Assembly (NCBI RefSeq): GCF_013394855.1 | Contig: NZ_JABMLK010000001.1 | Location: 310,001 to 374,000, forward strand | Direction of reading: 5' to 3' | Source of the DNA: Limnobaculum xujianqingii | GTDB taxonomy: Bacteria; Pseudomonadota; Gammaproteobacteria; Enterobacterales; Enterobacteriaceae | Length of the DNA: 64,000 nt | In this document: positions 1 through 10,205 of the stretch, piece after piece | How positions within the stretch are numbered: position 1 is the first letter of the stretch | How the letters are laid out: every line of letters starts with the position of its first letter | Program-made: the position numbers and the translations under genes | Notes under the pieces: generated by a model | What the model saw: only the letters and a program-made list of their open reading frames with translations | The model's database searches: none | What the model was told of the DNA's origin: nothing

Positions 1-579
1 CTGACCCCTTTTCGTGCACTGGTGACCGACCTGACTCAGTGTATGATGCTTATCGATCCTGAGTTTGAAACTCGTCCCTCTATTGGTAAAACCCTGTCCA
101 GAATTCATCGCGATACGCGCTTTAGTCACGATAAATCCCGCTATCGTAGCCATATGTGGCTGACCTTCAAACGGCACAGCAAAGACTGGAAAGATGCTCC
201 GGTTTACTTTTTTGAGATTGCCCCTGATTTTTATCGTTATGGCTTAGGCTATTACTCCGCCAGTCGGCAAACGATGGATGTACTACGTCTATTAATGCGC
301 ACCGAGCCTAAAGATTTTTTAGCCGTAGCCAAATGCAGTAAGCCCCCCTTTGAACTGGTGGGAGAAAGCTATAAGCGTCCATTGATTAAAGAGCAAGATG
401 CCAGCATTGCTAACTGGTATAACCGCAAGTCATTTGCCGTTATGCATACCAGTCAGGAGATGGAAATGGTATTTAATGATGGTCTGGTTTCTCAGTTAGA
501 AAAGGGCTTTAAGCAATTGGCTCCCCTTTATCATTATCTGATGCGGGCAGAAATGATTAAACGCAATCCTGAAGAGTGA
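1..579 (+). CDS. DUF2461 family protein (5'-truncated by window edge)
   Basis: The reading frame is open from base 1, so the true start lies upstream. A GTG at 22 is only an internal possibility. The visible 190 or so residues carry the DUF2461 pattern: a segment around HRDTRFSHDKSRYRSH followed by an aromatic-rich FYRYGLGYYSASRQTMDVLR stretch. The family has no established biochemical role that I can name. It ends 11 bp before the convergent ilvY stop. Family assignment is by motif recognition; function is unknown. Confidence 0.7.
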   Translation: MTPFRALVTDLTQCMMLIDPEFETRPSIGKTLSRIHRDTRFSHDKSRYRSHMWLTFKRHSKDWKDAPVYFFEIAPDFYRYGLGYYSASRQTMDVLRLLMRTEPKDFLAVAKCSKPPFELVGESYKRPLIKEQDASIANWYNRKSFAVMHTSQEMEMVFNDGLVSQLEKGFKQLAPLYHYLMRAEMIKRNPEE

Positions 580-590
580 TTGCGATAAAA

Positions 591-1472
591 TCATATCAAC
601 TGCCAGAAGGCATGAATCAGAGGCTCATTAAGCCGCTTTTTCTGTACACACACACCTAAATCAAAGGCGGATGTCAGGGTTACGTGGTCCGCCACAGAAA
701 TTCGACTGCGGATAGTTTCAGGGCTGTTATCCAGTACTACGCTGGGAATTAGTGCGATACCGCAGCCAAGAGCAACCATAGAAACAATGGCTTCATGACC
801 GGCAACGGTAGCGTAAATTTGCGGATTGCTGATATGGTAGCGACGGAACCACTGGTCGATACGTCTGCGTGTTGGACCATGCTCCGGCAAAATAAAAGGA
901 ATATTCGCCCAGTCAGGCTTATGTTCGAGCATTTGAGTGTGTACCGGGCAAGGCAGTGCCGGTGTAATTAACACCAGTGGAACCTCACCGATTTTGCGAA
1001 AATCAATGGTAGACGGTAGCGTTTCCGGGTGACCGGCAATGGCCAGATCCGCATCGTTAGACTGAATTTTATCAACCGCATCTGCGGCATCACCGGTGGT
1101 CAATTTTATTTCTACATTAGGGTGCAGGGCGCGAAATTGGTCAAGTATGGCTGGCAGATGGCTGTAAGCTGCGGTTACCGAACAGAAGATACGCAATTCG
1201 CCACTGAGGGATTCTCCCTCCTGCGTCAGGGCATTTTTTAATTGTTGATAGTGCAATAACGTTTGTTGAGCAAAGATTTTAAGCTGCTGGCCTGCATGGG
1301 TGAGTTGCACCGTGCGGTTATCTCGCAGAAATAGCATTTGCCCAAGTTCTTCTTCCATTCTCTGTATCTGTCTGGACAGGGTGGAAGGGCTGACATAGGT
1401 TGCTTTCGCCGTTTTACCAAAGTGCTGGCTGTCAGCTAAATGAAGAAATAATTTTAAATCACGAAGATCCAC
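591..1472 (-). CDS. ilvY: LysR-type activator IlvY
   Basis: This is a 293-residue LysR-type regulator (E. coli IlvY is about 297). An N-terminal winged helix-turn-helix (residues 1-60, with FGKTAKATYVSPSTLSRQIQ as the recognition region) precedes a substrate-binding domain that senses acetolactate/acetohydroxybutyrate in the known family member. It is divergent from ilvC across a 163-bp gap holding a palindromic operator, the classical arrangement in which IlvY activates ilvC and represses itself. The gene is complete. Identity rests on sequence similarity and on the ilvC neighbour. Confidence 0.95.
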   Translation of the reverse strand: MDLRDLKLFLHLADSQHFGKTAKATYVSPSTLSRQIQRMEEELGQMLFLRDNRTVQLTHAGQQLKIFAQQTLLHYQQLKNALTQEGESLSGELRIFCSVTAAYSHLPAILDQFRALHPNVEIKLTTGDAADAVDKIQSNDADLAIAGHPETLPSTIDFRKIGEVPLVLITPALPCPVHTQMLEHKPDWANIPFILPEHGPTRRRIDQWFRRYHISNPQIYATVAGHEAIVSMVALGCGIALIPSVVLDNSPETIRSRISVADHVTLTSAFDLGVCVQKKRLNEPLIHAFWQLI

Positions 1473-1491
1473 ATTAAGGCACCAAATTTAG

Positions 1492-1510
1492 TATTGCAGA
1501 AATTGCAATA
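1492..1510. promoter_or_regulatory. Probable IlvY operator
   Basis: A 7-bp perfect inverted repeat (TATTGCA, 5-bp spacer, TGCAATA) lies 20 bp upstream of the ilvY start codon and 126 bp upstream of ilvC. LysR-type regulators bind such interrupted dyads, and E. coli IlvY binds TTGCAA-type repeats in this same gap. A weaker half-site (GCAATGCAG) follows near 1536. Assignment is by position and symmetry. Confidence 0.65.
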
Positions 1511-1635
1511 TCATCTTCTTAATATATCAATTTAAGCAATGCAGATCTTGTCTTATTATGAATTTCAGGTGTACTGCTGTTAATGAGTACCAACACAACA
1601 AAGCGCAACATAACAACCAGGAATGGAGAATAATA

Positions 1636-3114
1636 ATGGCTAACTATTTTAATACATTAAACTTACGCCAGCAGTTGGCCCAGTTAGGTCAGTGCCGTTT
1701 TATGGGGCGCGATGAGTTTGCTGATGAATCCGGTTTTCTAAAGGGCAAAAAAATCGTTATTGTCGGATGTGGTGCTCAGGGTCTTAACCAGGGCCTGAAC
1801 ATGCGTGATTCTGGTCTGGATATCGCTTATGCACTACGTAAAGAAGCAATTGATGAAAAGCGTGCATCATGGCGTAAAGCGACAGAGAACGGTTTTAAAG
1901 TCGGTACCTATGAAGAACTGATCCCTCAGGCAGATTTAGTGGTTAACCTGACACCGGACAAGCAACACTCAGCTGTGGTTCAGGCTGTTCAGCCGATGAT
2001 GAAAAAAGGTGCAGCGTTAGGTTATTCTCACGGTTTCAATATTGTTGAAGTTGGCGAAACTATTCGTCCGGATATCACCGTTGTGATGGTAGCGCCGAAG
2101 TGCCCGGGAACGGAAGTTCGCGAAGAGTATAAGCGCGGTTTTGGTGTACCAACGCTGATTGCTGTTCACCCGGAAAACGATCCAAAAGGTGAAGGCATGG
2201 CGATTGCTAAAGCATGGGCAGCAGCGACTGGTGGTCACCGTGCTGGTGTTCTGCAATCTTCCTTTGTTGCTGAAGTTAAATCTGACCTGATGGGTGAGCA
2301 AACTATTCTGTGCGGTATGTTGCAGGCAGGTTCAATTCTGTGTTTTGACAAGCTGGTGGCTGATGGTGCCAGTCCGGCTTATGCTGAAAAATTAGTGCAG
2401 TACGGTTGGGAAACCACGACTGAAGCTCTGAAGCAGGGCGGCATCACGTTGATGATGGATCGCTTATCTAATCCGGCTAAACTGCGTGCTTTCGCACTGT
2501 CTGAACAGTTAAAAGCACTGATGGCTCCGCTGTTCCAAAAGCATATGGATGACATTATTTCTGGTGCTTTCTCTGAAGGTATGATGGCTGACTGGGCAAA
2601 TAATGACGCTAAATTATTGGGCTGGCGCGAAGAGACAGGCCGTACCGATTTCGAAAATGCACCGCAGCAGGAAGGTAAAATCAGCGAGCAGGAGTATTTC
2701 GATCACGGTGTATTAATGATTGCGATGGTTAAAGCCGGGGTTGAACTGGCGTTTGAAACCATGGTGGTTTCCGGCATTATCGAAGAGTCTGCTTATTATG
2801 AGTCTCTGCATGAGTTACCGCTAATTGCTAACACCATTGCCCGTAAGCGTTTATATGAAATGAATGTGGTTATTTCTGACACAGCTGAATATGGTAACTA
2901 TTTGTTCTCTAATGCTGCGGTACCTTTACTGCGTGAGAAATTTATGAGTTCATTACAGGCTGGCGACTTAGGTAAGTCAGTTGCTGCAGCAGAAATTGAT
3001 AATGCTCAGCTGCGTGATGTTAATGAAGCTATCCGTAATCATCCTATCGAAGTGATTGGTAAGAAATTGCGCGGTTATATGACGGATATGAAACGTATTG
3101 CTGTTGCCAGTTAA
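1636..3114 (+). CDS. ilvC: Ketol-acid reductoisomerase
   Basis: IlvC converts 2-acetolactate or 2-aceto-2-hydroxybutyrate to the dihydroxy acids of valine/isoleucine synthesis using NADPH and Mg2+. The 492-residue protein is the long class II form of enterobacteria. The dinucleotide-binding loop GCGAQG is at residues 44-49, and the duplicated C-terminal knotted domain is present. The start is ATG 1636 ([10 protein letters not shown], as in E. coli) behind a GGAGAA ribosome site; an in-frame ATG at 1558 would add 26 unconserved residues. It is likely induced by IlvY plus substrate. A strong intrinsic terminator follows at 3137. Confidence 0.97.
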   Translation: MANYFNTLNLRQQLAQLGQCRFMGRDEFADESGFLKGKKIVIVGCGAQGLNQGLNMRDSGLDIAYALRKEAIDEKRASWRKATENGFKVGTYEELIPQADLVVNLTPDKQHSAVVQAVQPMMKKGAALGYSHGFNIVEVGETIRPDITVVMVAPKCPGTEVREEYKRGFGVPTLIAVHPENDPKGEGMAIAKAWAAATGGHRAGVLQSSFVAEVKSDLMGEQTILCGMLQAGSILCFDKLVADGASPAYAEKLVQYGWETTTEALKQGGITLMMDRLSNPAKLRAFALSEQLKALMAPLFQKHMDDIISGAFSEGMMADWANNDAKLLGWREETGRTDFENAPQQEGKISEQEYFDHGVLMIAMVKAGVELAFETMVVSGIIEESAYYESLHELPLIANTIARKRLYEMNVVISDTAEYGNYLFSNAAVPLLREKFMSSLQAGDLGKSVAAAEIDNAQLRDVNEAIRNHPIEVIGKKLRGYMTDMKRIAVAS

Positions 3115-3136
3115 TTGTTTTATTGATCTTTTTAAG

Positions 3137-3160
3137 ACCGGGCAAATGCCCGGTTTTTTT
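3137..3160 (+). terminator. Rho-independent terminator of ilvC
   Basis: The 7-bp stem ACCGGGC/GCCCGGT with an AAAT loop is followed by a run of seven T. It starts 22 bp after the ilvC stop and precedes the rep promoter. Confidence 0.9.
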
Positions 3161-3206
3161 ATTGCTGTTTTCTTCTTTCGCCATTTCTGTTGACCAGAGC
3201 TATTTT

Positions 3207-3215
3207 TGTTATAAT
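3207..3215 (+). promoter_or_regulatory. Extended -10 promoter of rep
   Basis: TGTTATAAT is a perfect extended -10 element (TGnTATAAT) about 37 bp upstream of the rep start codon, just after the ilvC terminator. TTGACC at 3190 is too close (14 bp) to be a good -35, so the promoter probably relies on the extended -10. Inferred from sequence only. Confidence 0.55.
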
Positions 3216-3251
3216 CCTTTCCTCTTTGTTTTCTGAGTAAGTAACTTCGTT

Positions 3252-5276
3252 ATGCGCATGAACCCCCGCCAACAGCAGGCAGTTGAATTTGTTACCGGCC
3301 CTTGTTTAGTGCTGGCTGGTGCTGGTTCGGGTAAAACTCGGGTGATTATTAATAAAATTGCCTATTTGATTCGTGAGTGTGGCTATCAGGCCCGGCATAT
3401 TGCAGCGGTAACGTTTACCAATAAAGCCGCCAGAGAGATGAAAGAACGTTTGGCACAAACGTTGGGGCGCAAAGAGGCCAGAGGAATTGTCATTTCTACG
3501 TTCCATACTCTTGGATTGGAAATTATCAAGCGTGAACATGTCGCGTTGAATATGAAGTCCAATTTTTCGCTGTTTGACGATCAGGATCAGATGGCGTTAT
3601 TGAAAGAGTTGACGGAGAAGTGGCTGGAGAACGACAAAGTTTTAGTTTCACATTTGATATCAGCCATATCTAACTGGAAGAACGATTTGATTGGTCCATC
3701 CGGAGCGGCAGCAGCGGCAAAATCTGAGCGTGATAAGCTGTTTGCTCACTGTTACGACCTCTATGATAAACAGCTTAAATCCTGCAGTATCCTTGATTTC
3801 GACGATCTGATTTTATTACCCACTTTGCTGTTACAGCGAAATGAGGAAGTCAGAGAGCGTTGGCAAAATCGCCTGCGTTACCTGCTGGTGGATGAATATC
3901 AGGATACGAATACCAGCCAATATGAACTGGTTAAGCTGTTAGTGGGTAACCGGGCTCGTTTTACCGTGGTGGGGGATGACGATCAGTCAATCTACTCATG
4001 GCGGGGTGCTCGCCCGCAGAACTTAGTGTTATTAAGTCAGGATTTTCCTGCTTTGCAGGTCATTAAGCTGGAGCAAAATTACCGTTCATCGGGACGGATA
4101 CTTAAAGCAGCTAATATCCTGATTGCCAACAACCCGCACGTATTTGAGAAACGACTGTTTTCAGAGCTGGGATATGGTGAAGAGCTGAAAGTAGTGACGG
4201 CTAATAATGAAGACAATGAAGCCGAGCGGGTCGTAGGTGAACTGATTGCTCATCACTTTATTAATAAAACTGATTATAAAGATTACGCTATTTTGTACCG
4301 GGGGAACCATCAGTCACGAATTTTCGAAAAAATGCTGATGCAAAACCGTATCCCGTATCGGATTTCTGGTGGAACTTCCTTCTTTTCCCGACCAGAAATT
4401 AAAGATCTGATGGCCTATTTACGTGTGTTGACCAATCCGGATGATGACAGCGCATTTTTACGTATTGTAAATACACCCCGTCGCGAAATTGGTCCGGCAA
4501 CGTTGGAAAAGTTGGGGACATGGGCCAATCAACGAAGCGTTAGCTTATACCGTGCCAGCTTTGACGTTGGGCTGGAGCAGTATCTCACCGGACGTGGACT
4601 TGAGTCGCTACAGCGTTTTACCCGCTGGCTATCTTCTGTTGCTGAAACCTCGGAGAAAGAACCTGTTGCTGCCGTCAGAGATCTGATCCACGGTATGGAT
4701 TATGAAAGTTGGCTGTATGAGACATCTCCCAGTGTGAAAGCGGCTGAGATGCGCATGAAAAACGTTAATCAGCTGTTTGGTTGGATGACCGAGATGCTGG
4801 AAGGTTCCGATCTGGATGAACCAATGACGCTGACCCAAGTGGTCACCCGTTTTACACTACGCGATATGATGGAGCGTGGTGAAAATGAGGAAGATTTCGA
4901 TCAGGTTCAGCTGATGACGTTACATGCATCGAAAGGTCTTGAGTTTCCTTATGTTTACTTAGTGGGAATGGAAGAAGGGCTGCTTCCTCATCAAAGTAGT
5001 ATTGATGAGGATAATGTTGATGAAGAGCGCCGCCTGGCGTATGTAGGTATTACCAGGGCTCAGAGAGAGCTGACATTTACTCTATGCCGTGAGCGCCGTC
5101 AGTTTGGTGAGTTGGTTCGCCCGGAGCCAAGCCGATTCTTACTGGAGCTGCCTCAGGATGATTTGCACTGGGAAAGTGCCCGTAAGGTTGTATCTGCAGA
5201 AGAGCGAATGGAAAAAGGCAAAGGACATCTGGCTAATATTCGTGAACAGCTGGCAAAAGCACGATCGCAAGATTAG
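3252..5276 (+). CDS. rep: ATP-dependent DNA helicase Rep (UvrD/SF1A)
   Basis: Rep is a 3'-5' SF1A helicase that works with DnaB at forks and removes protein roadblocks. The 674 residues match E. coli Rep (673). Walker A AGAGSGKT is at residues 22-29, Walker B within VDEYQDTN, motif [16 protein letters not shown], motif IV QNYRSS, and motifs [15 protein letters not shown] and YVGITRAQ follow in order. The start ATG 3252 gives [17 protein letters not shown], aligned with E. coli. It is complete and probably monocistronic, with its own promoter at 3207. Confidence 0.97.
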   Translation: MRMNPRQQQAVEFVTGPCLVLAGAGSGKTRVIINKIAYLIRECGYQARHIAAVTFTNKAAREMKERLAQTLGRKEARGIVISTFHTLGLEIIKREHVALNMKSNFSLFDDQDQMALLKELTEKWLENDKVLVSHLISAISNWKNDLIGPSGAAAAAKSERDKLFAHCYDLYDKQLKSCSILDFDDLILLPTLLLQRNEEVRERWQNRLRYLLVDEYQDTNTSQYELVKLLVGNRARFTVVGDDDQSIYSWRGARPQNLVLLSQDFPALQVIKLEQNYRSSGRILKAANILIANNPHVFEKRLFSELGYGEELKVVTANNEDNEAERVVGELIAHHFINKTDYKDYAILYRGNHQSRIFEKMLMQNRIPYRISGGTSFFSRPEIKDLMAYLRVLTNPDDDSAFLRIVNTPRREIGPATLEKLGTWANQRSVSLYRASFDVGLEQYLTGRGLESLQRFTRWLSSVAETSEKEPVAAVRDLIHGMDYESWLYETSPSVKAAEMRMKNVNQLFGWMTEMLEGSDLDEPMTLTQVVTRFTLRDMMERGENEEDFDQVQLMTLHASKGLEFPYVYLVGMEEGLLPHQSSIDEDNVDEERRLAYVGITRAQRELTFTLCRERRQFGELVRPEPSRFLLELPQDDLHWESARKVVSAEERMEKGKGHLANIREQLAKARSQD

Positions 5277-5331
5277 TTTTTTAACTAACTGTTTTTATTA
5301 TTTTTATTTTGGAGTGAGGCGAAGGGACGTT

Positions 5332-6378
5332 ATGTTGTTTATATATTTGATCAGAAAGTTTCTGGTAATGATATTCATCACTTCACTGATACCCTCCATG
5401 GCATTAGCAGCCCAAATCCTTACCTATACCGACCATGAACCACTGGGTGGGATGCGAACTCGCTTTATCAATGATGTTTTCTTTCCTGCAATTGAGAGAG
5501 AGTCAAATGGTCGCCTGAAAATTGAAGCTCATTGGGGAGGCGAAATTGCCACGGGTTATAAGGCATTAGGCGTTATTGGGGAAGGACACTCTGCGGATAT
5601 GGGGATTGTTGTGCCGGAATATGTATCTCATGCTTTGCCTTTGCACCAGATATTTAAAAGCTTTCCCATTGGCCCTGCCGGAGATAAGCAGATTGCTTTC
5701 TTCCGCCAGGTATATTCCGATATTCCTGATTTTCCAGCAGAGTTGCAGAAAGAGAAAGTGATTAATCTATTTTTTGCAACAGGGTTTCCTGTTGCTTTTC
5801 TCAGTTCTGAGCCGCTAAATACTTTAGATGATATCAACGGAGGTAAGTGGCGCTCCGCCAGCTTCTGGCATCAGGATTTTTTACGAAACGCAGGAGCTAT
5901 TCCTGTGACAATGCCTTGGGGAGAGGGCGTTTACAAGGCCCTGAAGGATGGTTCCCTGAATGGGCTGATGGTTAACATGGACAGTGGATATGATATAAAT
6001 GCCCATGAAGCGGCACCTAATGTAGTGGTTTCCAGAGACTTATGGCTGGGACACGTTTATCTTTTGGTGATAAATGAGAACACGTGGAATAGACTGGCAA
6101 AAGAGGATCGGGAAGCCATTCAGCGGGCAGCTGAGAGCGCATACAAGACCTTAGGCTCAGTGATGGATAATAGTTTTAATGGCATGGTCGCGGAGATGCA
6201 GAAGAAGGGTGTAAAAATTCGGATTCTGGCATCGAAGGAAGTGTGGCAGTGGGAAGCAGCTTCTCGCTATCAGGATGTACAGGCCTCCTGGGTAAGAGAA
6301 CAGGAAGGTAAAAGTATAAAAAATGCAGGATCTGTTTTGGAGAAAGTCCGTTCCATTATGAATGACAGTACAAAATAG
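5332..6378 (+). CDS. Orphan TRAP-type transporter substrate-binding protein (DctP family)
   Basis: This is a 348-residue periplasmic binding protein. An N-terminal signal peptide ends near SMALA-AQ (residues 1-27). The mature part has the DctP-family fold signature, including WGGEIATGYKALGVIGEG near the N-terminus and a TLDDINGGKWR-type segment in the middle. TRAP proteins bind organic acids and deliver them to DctQ/DctM membrane subunits, but no such subunits are adjacent, so it is orphaned here. The start is ATG 5332; a longer in-frame extension would overlap rep by about 190 bp and would not encode a signal peptide. It is absent from this position in E. coli. The ligand is unknown. Confidence 0.8.
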   Translation: MLFIYLIRKFLVMIFITSLIPSMALAAQILTYTDHEPLGGMRTRFINDVFFPAIERESNGRLKIEAHWGGEIATGYKALGVIGEGHSADMGIVVPEYVSHALPLHQIFKSFPIGPAGDKQIAFFRQVYSDIPDFPAELQKEKVINLFFATGFPVAFLSSEPLNTLDDINGGKWRSASFWHQDFLRNAGAIPVTMPWGEGVYKALKDGSLNGLMVNMDSGYDINAHEAAPNVVVSRDLWLGHVYLLVINENTWNRLAKEDREAIQRAAESAYKTLGSVMDNSFNGMVAEMQKKGVKIRILASKEVWQWEAASRYQDVQASWVREQEGKSIKNAGSVLEKVRSIMNDSTK

Positions 6379-6422
6379 AGGCTGGTTCCTCTACATAACT
6401 GGCAAAGAAGAAAATATAGATT

Positions 6423-7064
6423 TCACATTGGAGTGATAATTAGCGGAAGATGGCTATAAGTTTGCCAGCGGCTCTCTTGTTGTAATGCTTCGGCCTGTAA
6501 GGGATATAATGAAAGCCATTCTTGATTGATTTCCAGATTAAGTTGCTCTCCCTGAGGGATAAGAGAGATATCCGGAATACGATCAGAATGCCGTGAGCGA
6601 CACAATAGAATGGCAATACGCAATAAACGCACCAGTCTTTGCGCTTGCTGTAATGATAAAGCGTTCTGTTCAGCCAGTACAGGCAAGTTAATGATATCGG
6701 TTTGGTTTATTAGTAAAGCCGCCAGTAATTTTCTTTGTGCAGGAGTAAAGCCAGGCATTTCAGTATGATTCAGCAAGTAAGCAGCATGCTGAGGTGACTG
6801 TTTGAAGTCGATGCTTAATCCAATTTCATGGACCTGACCGGCCCAATGAAGCAGCTCTGTCATGTTATCGTTAATGTCCCAGCTATCTTTTAGCTGGCTG
6901 CAAAAATAACGAATTAACTGGCTAACTCTGTCAGCTTGTTGCTGGTCGATAGCATACTGTTCTTGAATAGCCTGAATGGTGTTTTGACGGATATCTTTTT
7001 CTACCGGTTGATTCAACATGCTGTATATCAGGCCTTCACGCAGCGCACCACCGGCCAAATTCAT
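6423..7064 (-). CDS. gppA: C-terminal half of GppA (HD-like domain), separate reading frame
   Basis: This 213-residue frame begins [12 protein letters not shown], which in E. coli GppA lies in the middle of the protein, and contains the [20 protein letters not shown] and [12 protein letters not shown] segments of its C-terminal HD-like domain. It overlaps the upstream gppA frame by 4 bp (ATGA), so it may be translated by coupling. One added base at the junction would restore a single 499-residue protein (E. coli 494). It may be a real gene fission, a frameshift mutation or a sequence error. Confidence 0.75.
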   Translation of the reverse strand: MNLAGGALREGLIYSMLNQPVEKDIRQNTIQAIQEQYAIDQQQADRVSQLIRYFCSQLKDSWDINDNMTELLHWAGQVHEIGLSIDFKQSPQHAAYLLNHTEMPGFTPAQRKLLAALLINQTDIINLPVLAEQNALSLQQAQRLVRLLRIAILLCRSRHSDRIPDISLIPQGEQLNLEINQEWLSLYPLQAEALQQESRWQTYSHLPLIITPM

Positions 7065-7921
7065 ATGTTCACACCCAAGGTTTCAAAAATAGCGATCAGG
7101 ATAGAAAGCCCGCTGGGGAAAACCAGTGCTCTTTCTAAAGTCAGACCTGGGATCTCCAGTTCTTCCAGTTTGCCGCATTGAATCGCGCGTTCTTTTAATT
7201 GCTGTAACTTATCCAGCGTAATTTGCTCATCCATACCTTGAGCTACCATGATTTCCTGTAGTGCTTGCACCGTGCCTGATGCACCGACACAAATATCCCA
7301 ACCCTGATATTTTAGCTTATCAGCAATGGGAAGCAGGAGATGATGAGCGGCAAGTTCTGCCTGGTGAAAATTATTGGTGCTTAACGTCCGGTCGTTGAAA
7401 TAGTGCTCCAGCCAGGTCACACAGCCCATTGGCAAACTGACTAATTGAGAAATATTATCTGCGGTTCCGGTAATGAGCTCAGTGCTGCCTCCACCAATAT
7501 CGACCACCAGTCGGGATTGCGCTCCCCCAGTGGTATGGGCTACGCCCTGATAAATTAATCTGGCTTCTTCTTCACCGCTAATGATCTTAACCGGATAGCC
7601 TAAAATTATTTCGGCTGTGGTAATAAATGTGTTGGAGTTTTTGGCTGCCCGTAATGCTGCGGTGGCAACAATACATACATGAGATGGCGGAATATTATAC
7701 AAGCGTTCGGCGAACAGGCGTAAGCATTGCCAGCCACGTTGCATCGCCTCTTCAGATAAACGATTTTCATCGTCAAGCCCGGCAGCTAACCGGACTTTTC
7801 GCTTGATGCGGTCAATAATCTGGATACGGCCAGCAATTTCCCGGATAACCAGCATATGAAAGCTATTCGAACCAAGATCGATGGCGGCATAAAGAGGCAA
7901 TTCATCTGTCTGTATGTTCAT
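7061..7921 (-). CDS. gppA: N-terminal half of GppA (Ppx/GppA phosphatase domains)
   Basis: GppA hydrolyses pppGpp to ppGpp and also polyphosphate. This 286-residue frame contains both ASKHA lobes: the [14 protein letters not shown] phosphate-binding loop near the N-terminus, the catalytic-type [12 protein letters not shown] segment, and [11 protein letters not shown]. It stops at ...TLGVNI just where E. coli GppA continues into the C-terminal domain, which is supplied by the overlapping next frame. It follows rhlB by 37 bp on the same strand, as in E. coli. The catalytic domain is complete, so activity is conceivable without the C-terminal domain. Confidence 0.85.
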   Translation of the reverse strand: MNIQTDELPLYAAIDLGSNSFHMLVIREIAGRIQIIDRIKRKVRLAAGLDDENRLSEEAMQRGWQCLRLFAERLYNIPPSHVCIVATAALRAAKNSNTFITTAEIILGYPVKIISGEEEARLIYQGVAHTTGGAQSRLVVDIGGGSTELITGTADNISQLVSLPMGCVTWLEHYFNDRTLSTNNFHQAELAAHHLLLPIADKLKYQGWDICVGASGTVQALQEIMVAQGMDEQITLDKLQQLKERAIQCGKLEELEIPGLTLERALVFPSGLSILIAIFETLGVNI

Positions 7922-7958
7922 AAAGCTTTATCAGTTACCCGTACTGGCTGTATCAATA

Positions 7959-9242
7959 TTAACCCGGGCGCTTTCTGTTACGCGGAGGCCCATTCCGACG
8001 AGGTCCGCTACTACGTCTTGGATTTCCGGTATTACGCGGACGTGAAAGGCGTTTTGGTGCAGGGAGATCGGTCAGTAATGCTTCGGAGCTATAACGGCTA
8101 ACGGGAATTGAGTGGCCAATATATTGCTCAATAGCTGGCAGATTTAATGCGTATTGCTCACAGGCCAGAGTGATGGAATGCCCACTGGCTCCCGCTCGAC
8201 CAGTACGACCAATGCGATGTACATAGTCTTCACAATCATCCGGAAGATCATAGTTAAATACGTGGGTAACTTCCGGAATATGTAAACCACGAGCCGCAAC
8301 ATCCGTTGCTACCAGAATATCAAGATTGCCTTTGGTGAAATCATCCAGAATATGTAAGCGTTTTTTCTGCGCCACATCACCGGTTAATAAACCAACCCGA
8401 TGTCCGTCAGCGGCCAGATATCCCCATATTTCTTCACAAGCATGTTTGGTATTAGCAAAAATAATGCAGCGTTCAGGCCACTCTTCTTCCAGAAGCGTTT
8501 GAAGTAAACGCATCTTATCTTCGTTAGACGGATAAAACAGTTCTTCCTGAATTCGGTGGCCGGTTTTTTGTGTAGGCTCAACTTCAACATATTGAGGATT
8601 ATTCATATGTTCAAATGCCAGTTCACGAACGCGGAAAGAAAGCGTTGCGGAGAATAGCATGCTTAAGCGTTGAGTCGCTGGTGGCATACGGCGGAAAATC
8701 CAGCGAATATCTTTGATAAAGCCCAAATCAAACATGCGATCGGCTTCATCCAGAACAACAACCTGGATAGCACCTAAATCAATATAGTTTTGCTTGACGT
8801 AATCCATAAGGCGACCGGTAGTACCAATCAGAATATCAACGCCAGCTTCCAGTACTTTTAACTGTTTCTCATAGCCATCACCACCGTAGGCTAGTCCAAT
8901 TTTCAGGCCAGTTTCCTGAGCCAGTGCTTCAGCATCATTATGAATTTGGACCGCAAGTTCACGGGTCGGAGCCATGATTAGTGCACGAGGTTGATTGATT
9001 TTGCGATTGCTATCAGCCTCATGGGTAAGTAAATAATTAAAGGTAGATGCCAGAAAAGCCAGTGTTTTTCCAGTACCCGTTTGTGCCTGTCCTGCAACAT
9101 CATGCCCTGCAACCGTATAAGGAAGCGCCAGTGCTTGTATTGGCGTACAGTAATGAAAGCCTTTGTTTTCAAGGGCCTTGATTACCGAAGGGTGTAGTGC
9201 GAAGTCGGCAAACTTCTGTTCTGTTAAGTGTGTTTTGCTCAT
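7959..9242 (-). CDS. rhlB: DEAD-box RNA helicase RhlB of the degradosome
   Basis: RhlB unwinds structured RNA for RNase E/PNPase. The 427 residues (E. coli 421) contain the Q motif (residues 20-30), Walker [28 protein letters not shown], the helicase C motifs and [10 protein letters not shown], then a basic Arg/Pro/Gly-rich tail. It is divergent from trxA and followed by gppA in the same direction, as in E. coli. The gene is complete. Confidence 0.97.
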   Translation of the reverse strand: MSKTHLTEQKFADFALHPSVIKALENKGFHYCTPIQALALPYTVAGHDVAGQAQTGTGKTLAFLASTFNYLLTHEADSNRKINQPRALIMAPTRELAVQIHNDAEALAQETGLKIGLAYGGDGYEKQLKVLEAGVDILIGTTGRLMDYVKQNYIDLGAIQVVVLDEADRMFDLGFIKDIRWIFRRMPPATQRLSMLFSATLSFRVRELAFEHMNNPQYVEVEPTQKTGHRIQEELFYPSNEDKMRLLQTLLEEEWPERCIIFANTKHACEEIWGYLAADGHRVGLLTGDVAQKKRLHILDDFTKGNLDILVATDVAARGLHIPEVTHVFNYDLPDDCEDYVHRIGRTGRAGASGHSITLACEQYALNLPAIEQYIGHSIPVSRYSSEALLTDLPAPKRLSRPRNTGNPRRSSGPRRNGPPRNRKRPG

Positions 9243-9387
9243 AGTGGTGTAGAATATCAGCTAACCTTGTATTCACGAAAGTATTGCTTTACGAATGCGT
9301 ATCCGTTGAAATAAAGTCAACATATATTCAACGTTTCTTTGGTTAATATAACACCAATGAAACATATCTAATCCTGTGGAGTCAAAC

Positions 9388-9714
9388 ATGAGCGAAAAAA
9401 TTATTCACTTAACCGATAACAGCTTTGAAAATGATGTATTGAAAGCTGATGGTCCTGTACTGGTGGATTTTTGGGCTGAGTGGTGTGGTCCATGCAAAAT
9501 GATTGCCCCGATTCTGGATGAAGTGGCGGCTGAGTACGAAGGTAAACTAACGGTTGCTAAATTGAATATTGATCAAAACCCGGCGACTGCACCTCAGTAT
9601 GGTATTCGTGGCATTCCGACCCTGCTGCTGTTTAAAGATGGTGCTGTTGCTGCAACTAAAGTTGGCGCACTGTCAAAATCTCAATTAAAAGAGTTTTTGG
9701 ATGCCAGTATTTAA
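9388..9714 (+). CDS. trxA: Thioredoxin 1
   Basis: TrxA is the cytoplasmic disulfide reductant for ribonucleotide reductase, PAPS reductase and others. It has 108 residues with the WCGPC redox motif at 32-36 and the cis-Pro loop RGIPT. The start chosen is ATG 9388 ([10 protein letters not shown]) with GTGGAG upstream; a GTG at 9376 would add four residues and overlap the ribosome site. It is divergent from rhlB. Confidence 0.97.
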   Translation: MSEKIIHLTDNSFENDVLKADGPVLVDFWAEWCGPCKMIAPILDEVAAEYEGKLTVAKLNIDQNPATAPQYGIRGIPTLLLFKDGAVAATKVGALSKSQLKEFLDASI

Positions 9715-10205
9715 TTGATATTAAATTAATTTTTACTGCACATGTGTTCTTGTTTATCCATTATTTTTATGGGTAAACAAGACGCTCTGGTTATCAGATA
9801 AAATAAAAATAGTGATATCAAAGCGATTTTTTACTGGAAAAGCTGTCTGTAGGTGCTAATTTATTGGCTGAGCCGTAGACTCTGGTAATAAAGCATGCTA
9901 CCTTTAATCACGCTTCATGCAATCTTATCTATATACGTAATACGTACTCGTTTTAAAATCGTAGCTTAAAGTTCTTAGAGCAGTTCAATCATGAGCATAG
10001 ACTGTGAATGCTATGATTTTAAAACAGGTTTAGAATGTATATCCGGGCATTATTTCTGAGTTTCTGATATGTGGTCAGGCATCGTCATACTACTTTTCTG
10101 ATATAAAATAATGAACGGATATTCTAATAATACAGGCGCGGCGTATACCGCCAGCTATTCACGAAGACTTTTCGAGACAGACCCCGAGTTAAAGAACCCA
10201 CCATT
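9715..10205 (+). promoter_or_regulatory. rho leader region
   Basis: The 491 bp between trxA and rho carry no conserved gene. A hairpin at 9749-9781 (13-bp arms CTTGTTTATCCAT/ATGGGTAAACAAG, one wobble) follows trxA but has no T-run. A long inverted repeat has 16-nt arms at 9950-9965 and 10010-10025 (GTTTTAAAATCGTAGC and its near-complement) around a 44-nt loop. A 22-codon frame (9991-10059, MSIDCECYDF...) lies across its 3' arm. In E. coli the rho leader is long and Rho autoregulates by terminating there; a similar role is inferred here. Confidence 0.5.

Noticed and set aside
1558..1635. Longer IlvC starting at 1558
   Set aside because: The extra 26 residues are not conserved, and GGAGAA followed by ATG 1636 matches the known N-terminus.
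5089..5331. N-terminal extension of the TRAP binding protein
   Set aside because: It would overlap rep and move the signal peptide inside the protein; ATG 5332 gives a standard signal sequence.
9749..9781. Hairpin after trxA as an intrinsic terminator
   Set aside because: The 13-bp stem is strong but is followed by GACGCTCTGG, not a T-run, so I list it only as a structure in the rho leader.
9991..10059. 22-codon frame as the rhoL leader peptide
   Set aside because: It has no similarity to E. coli RhoL and only a weak ribosome site; kept as a finding, not annotated as a gene.
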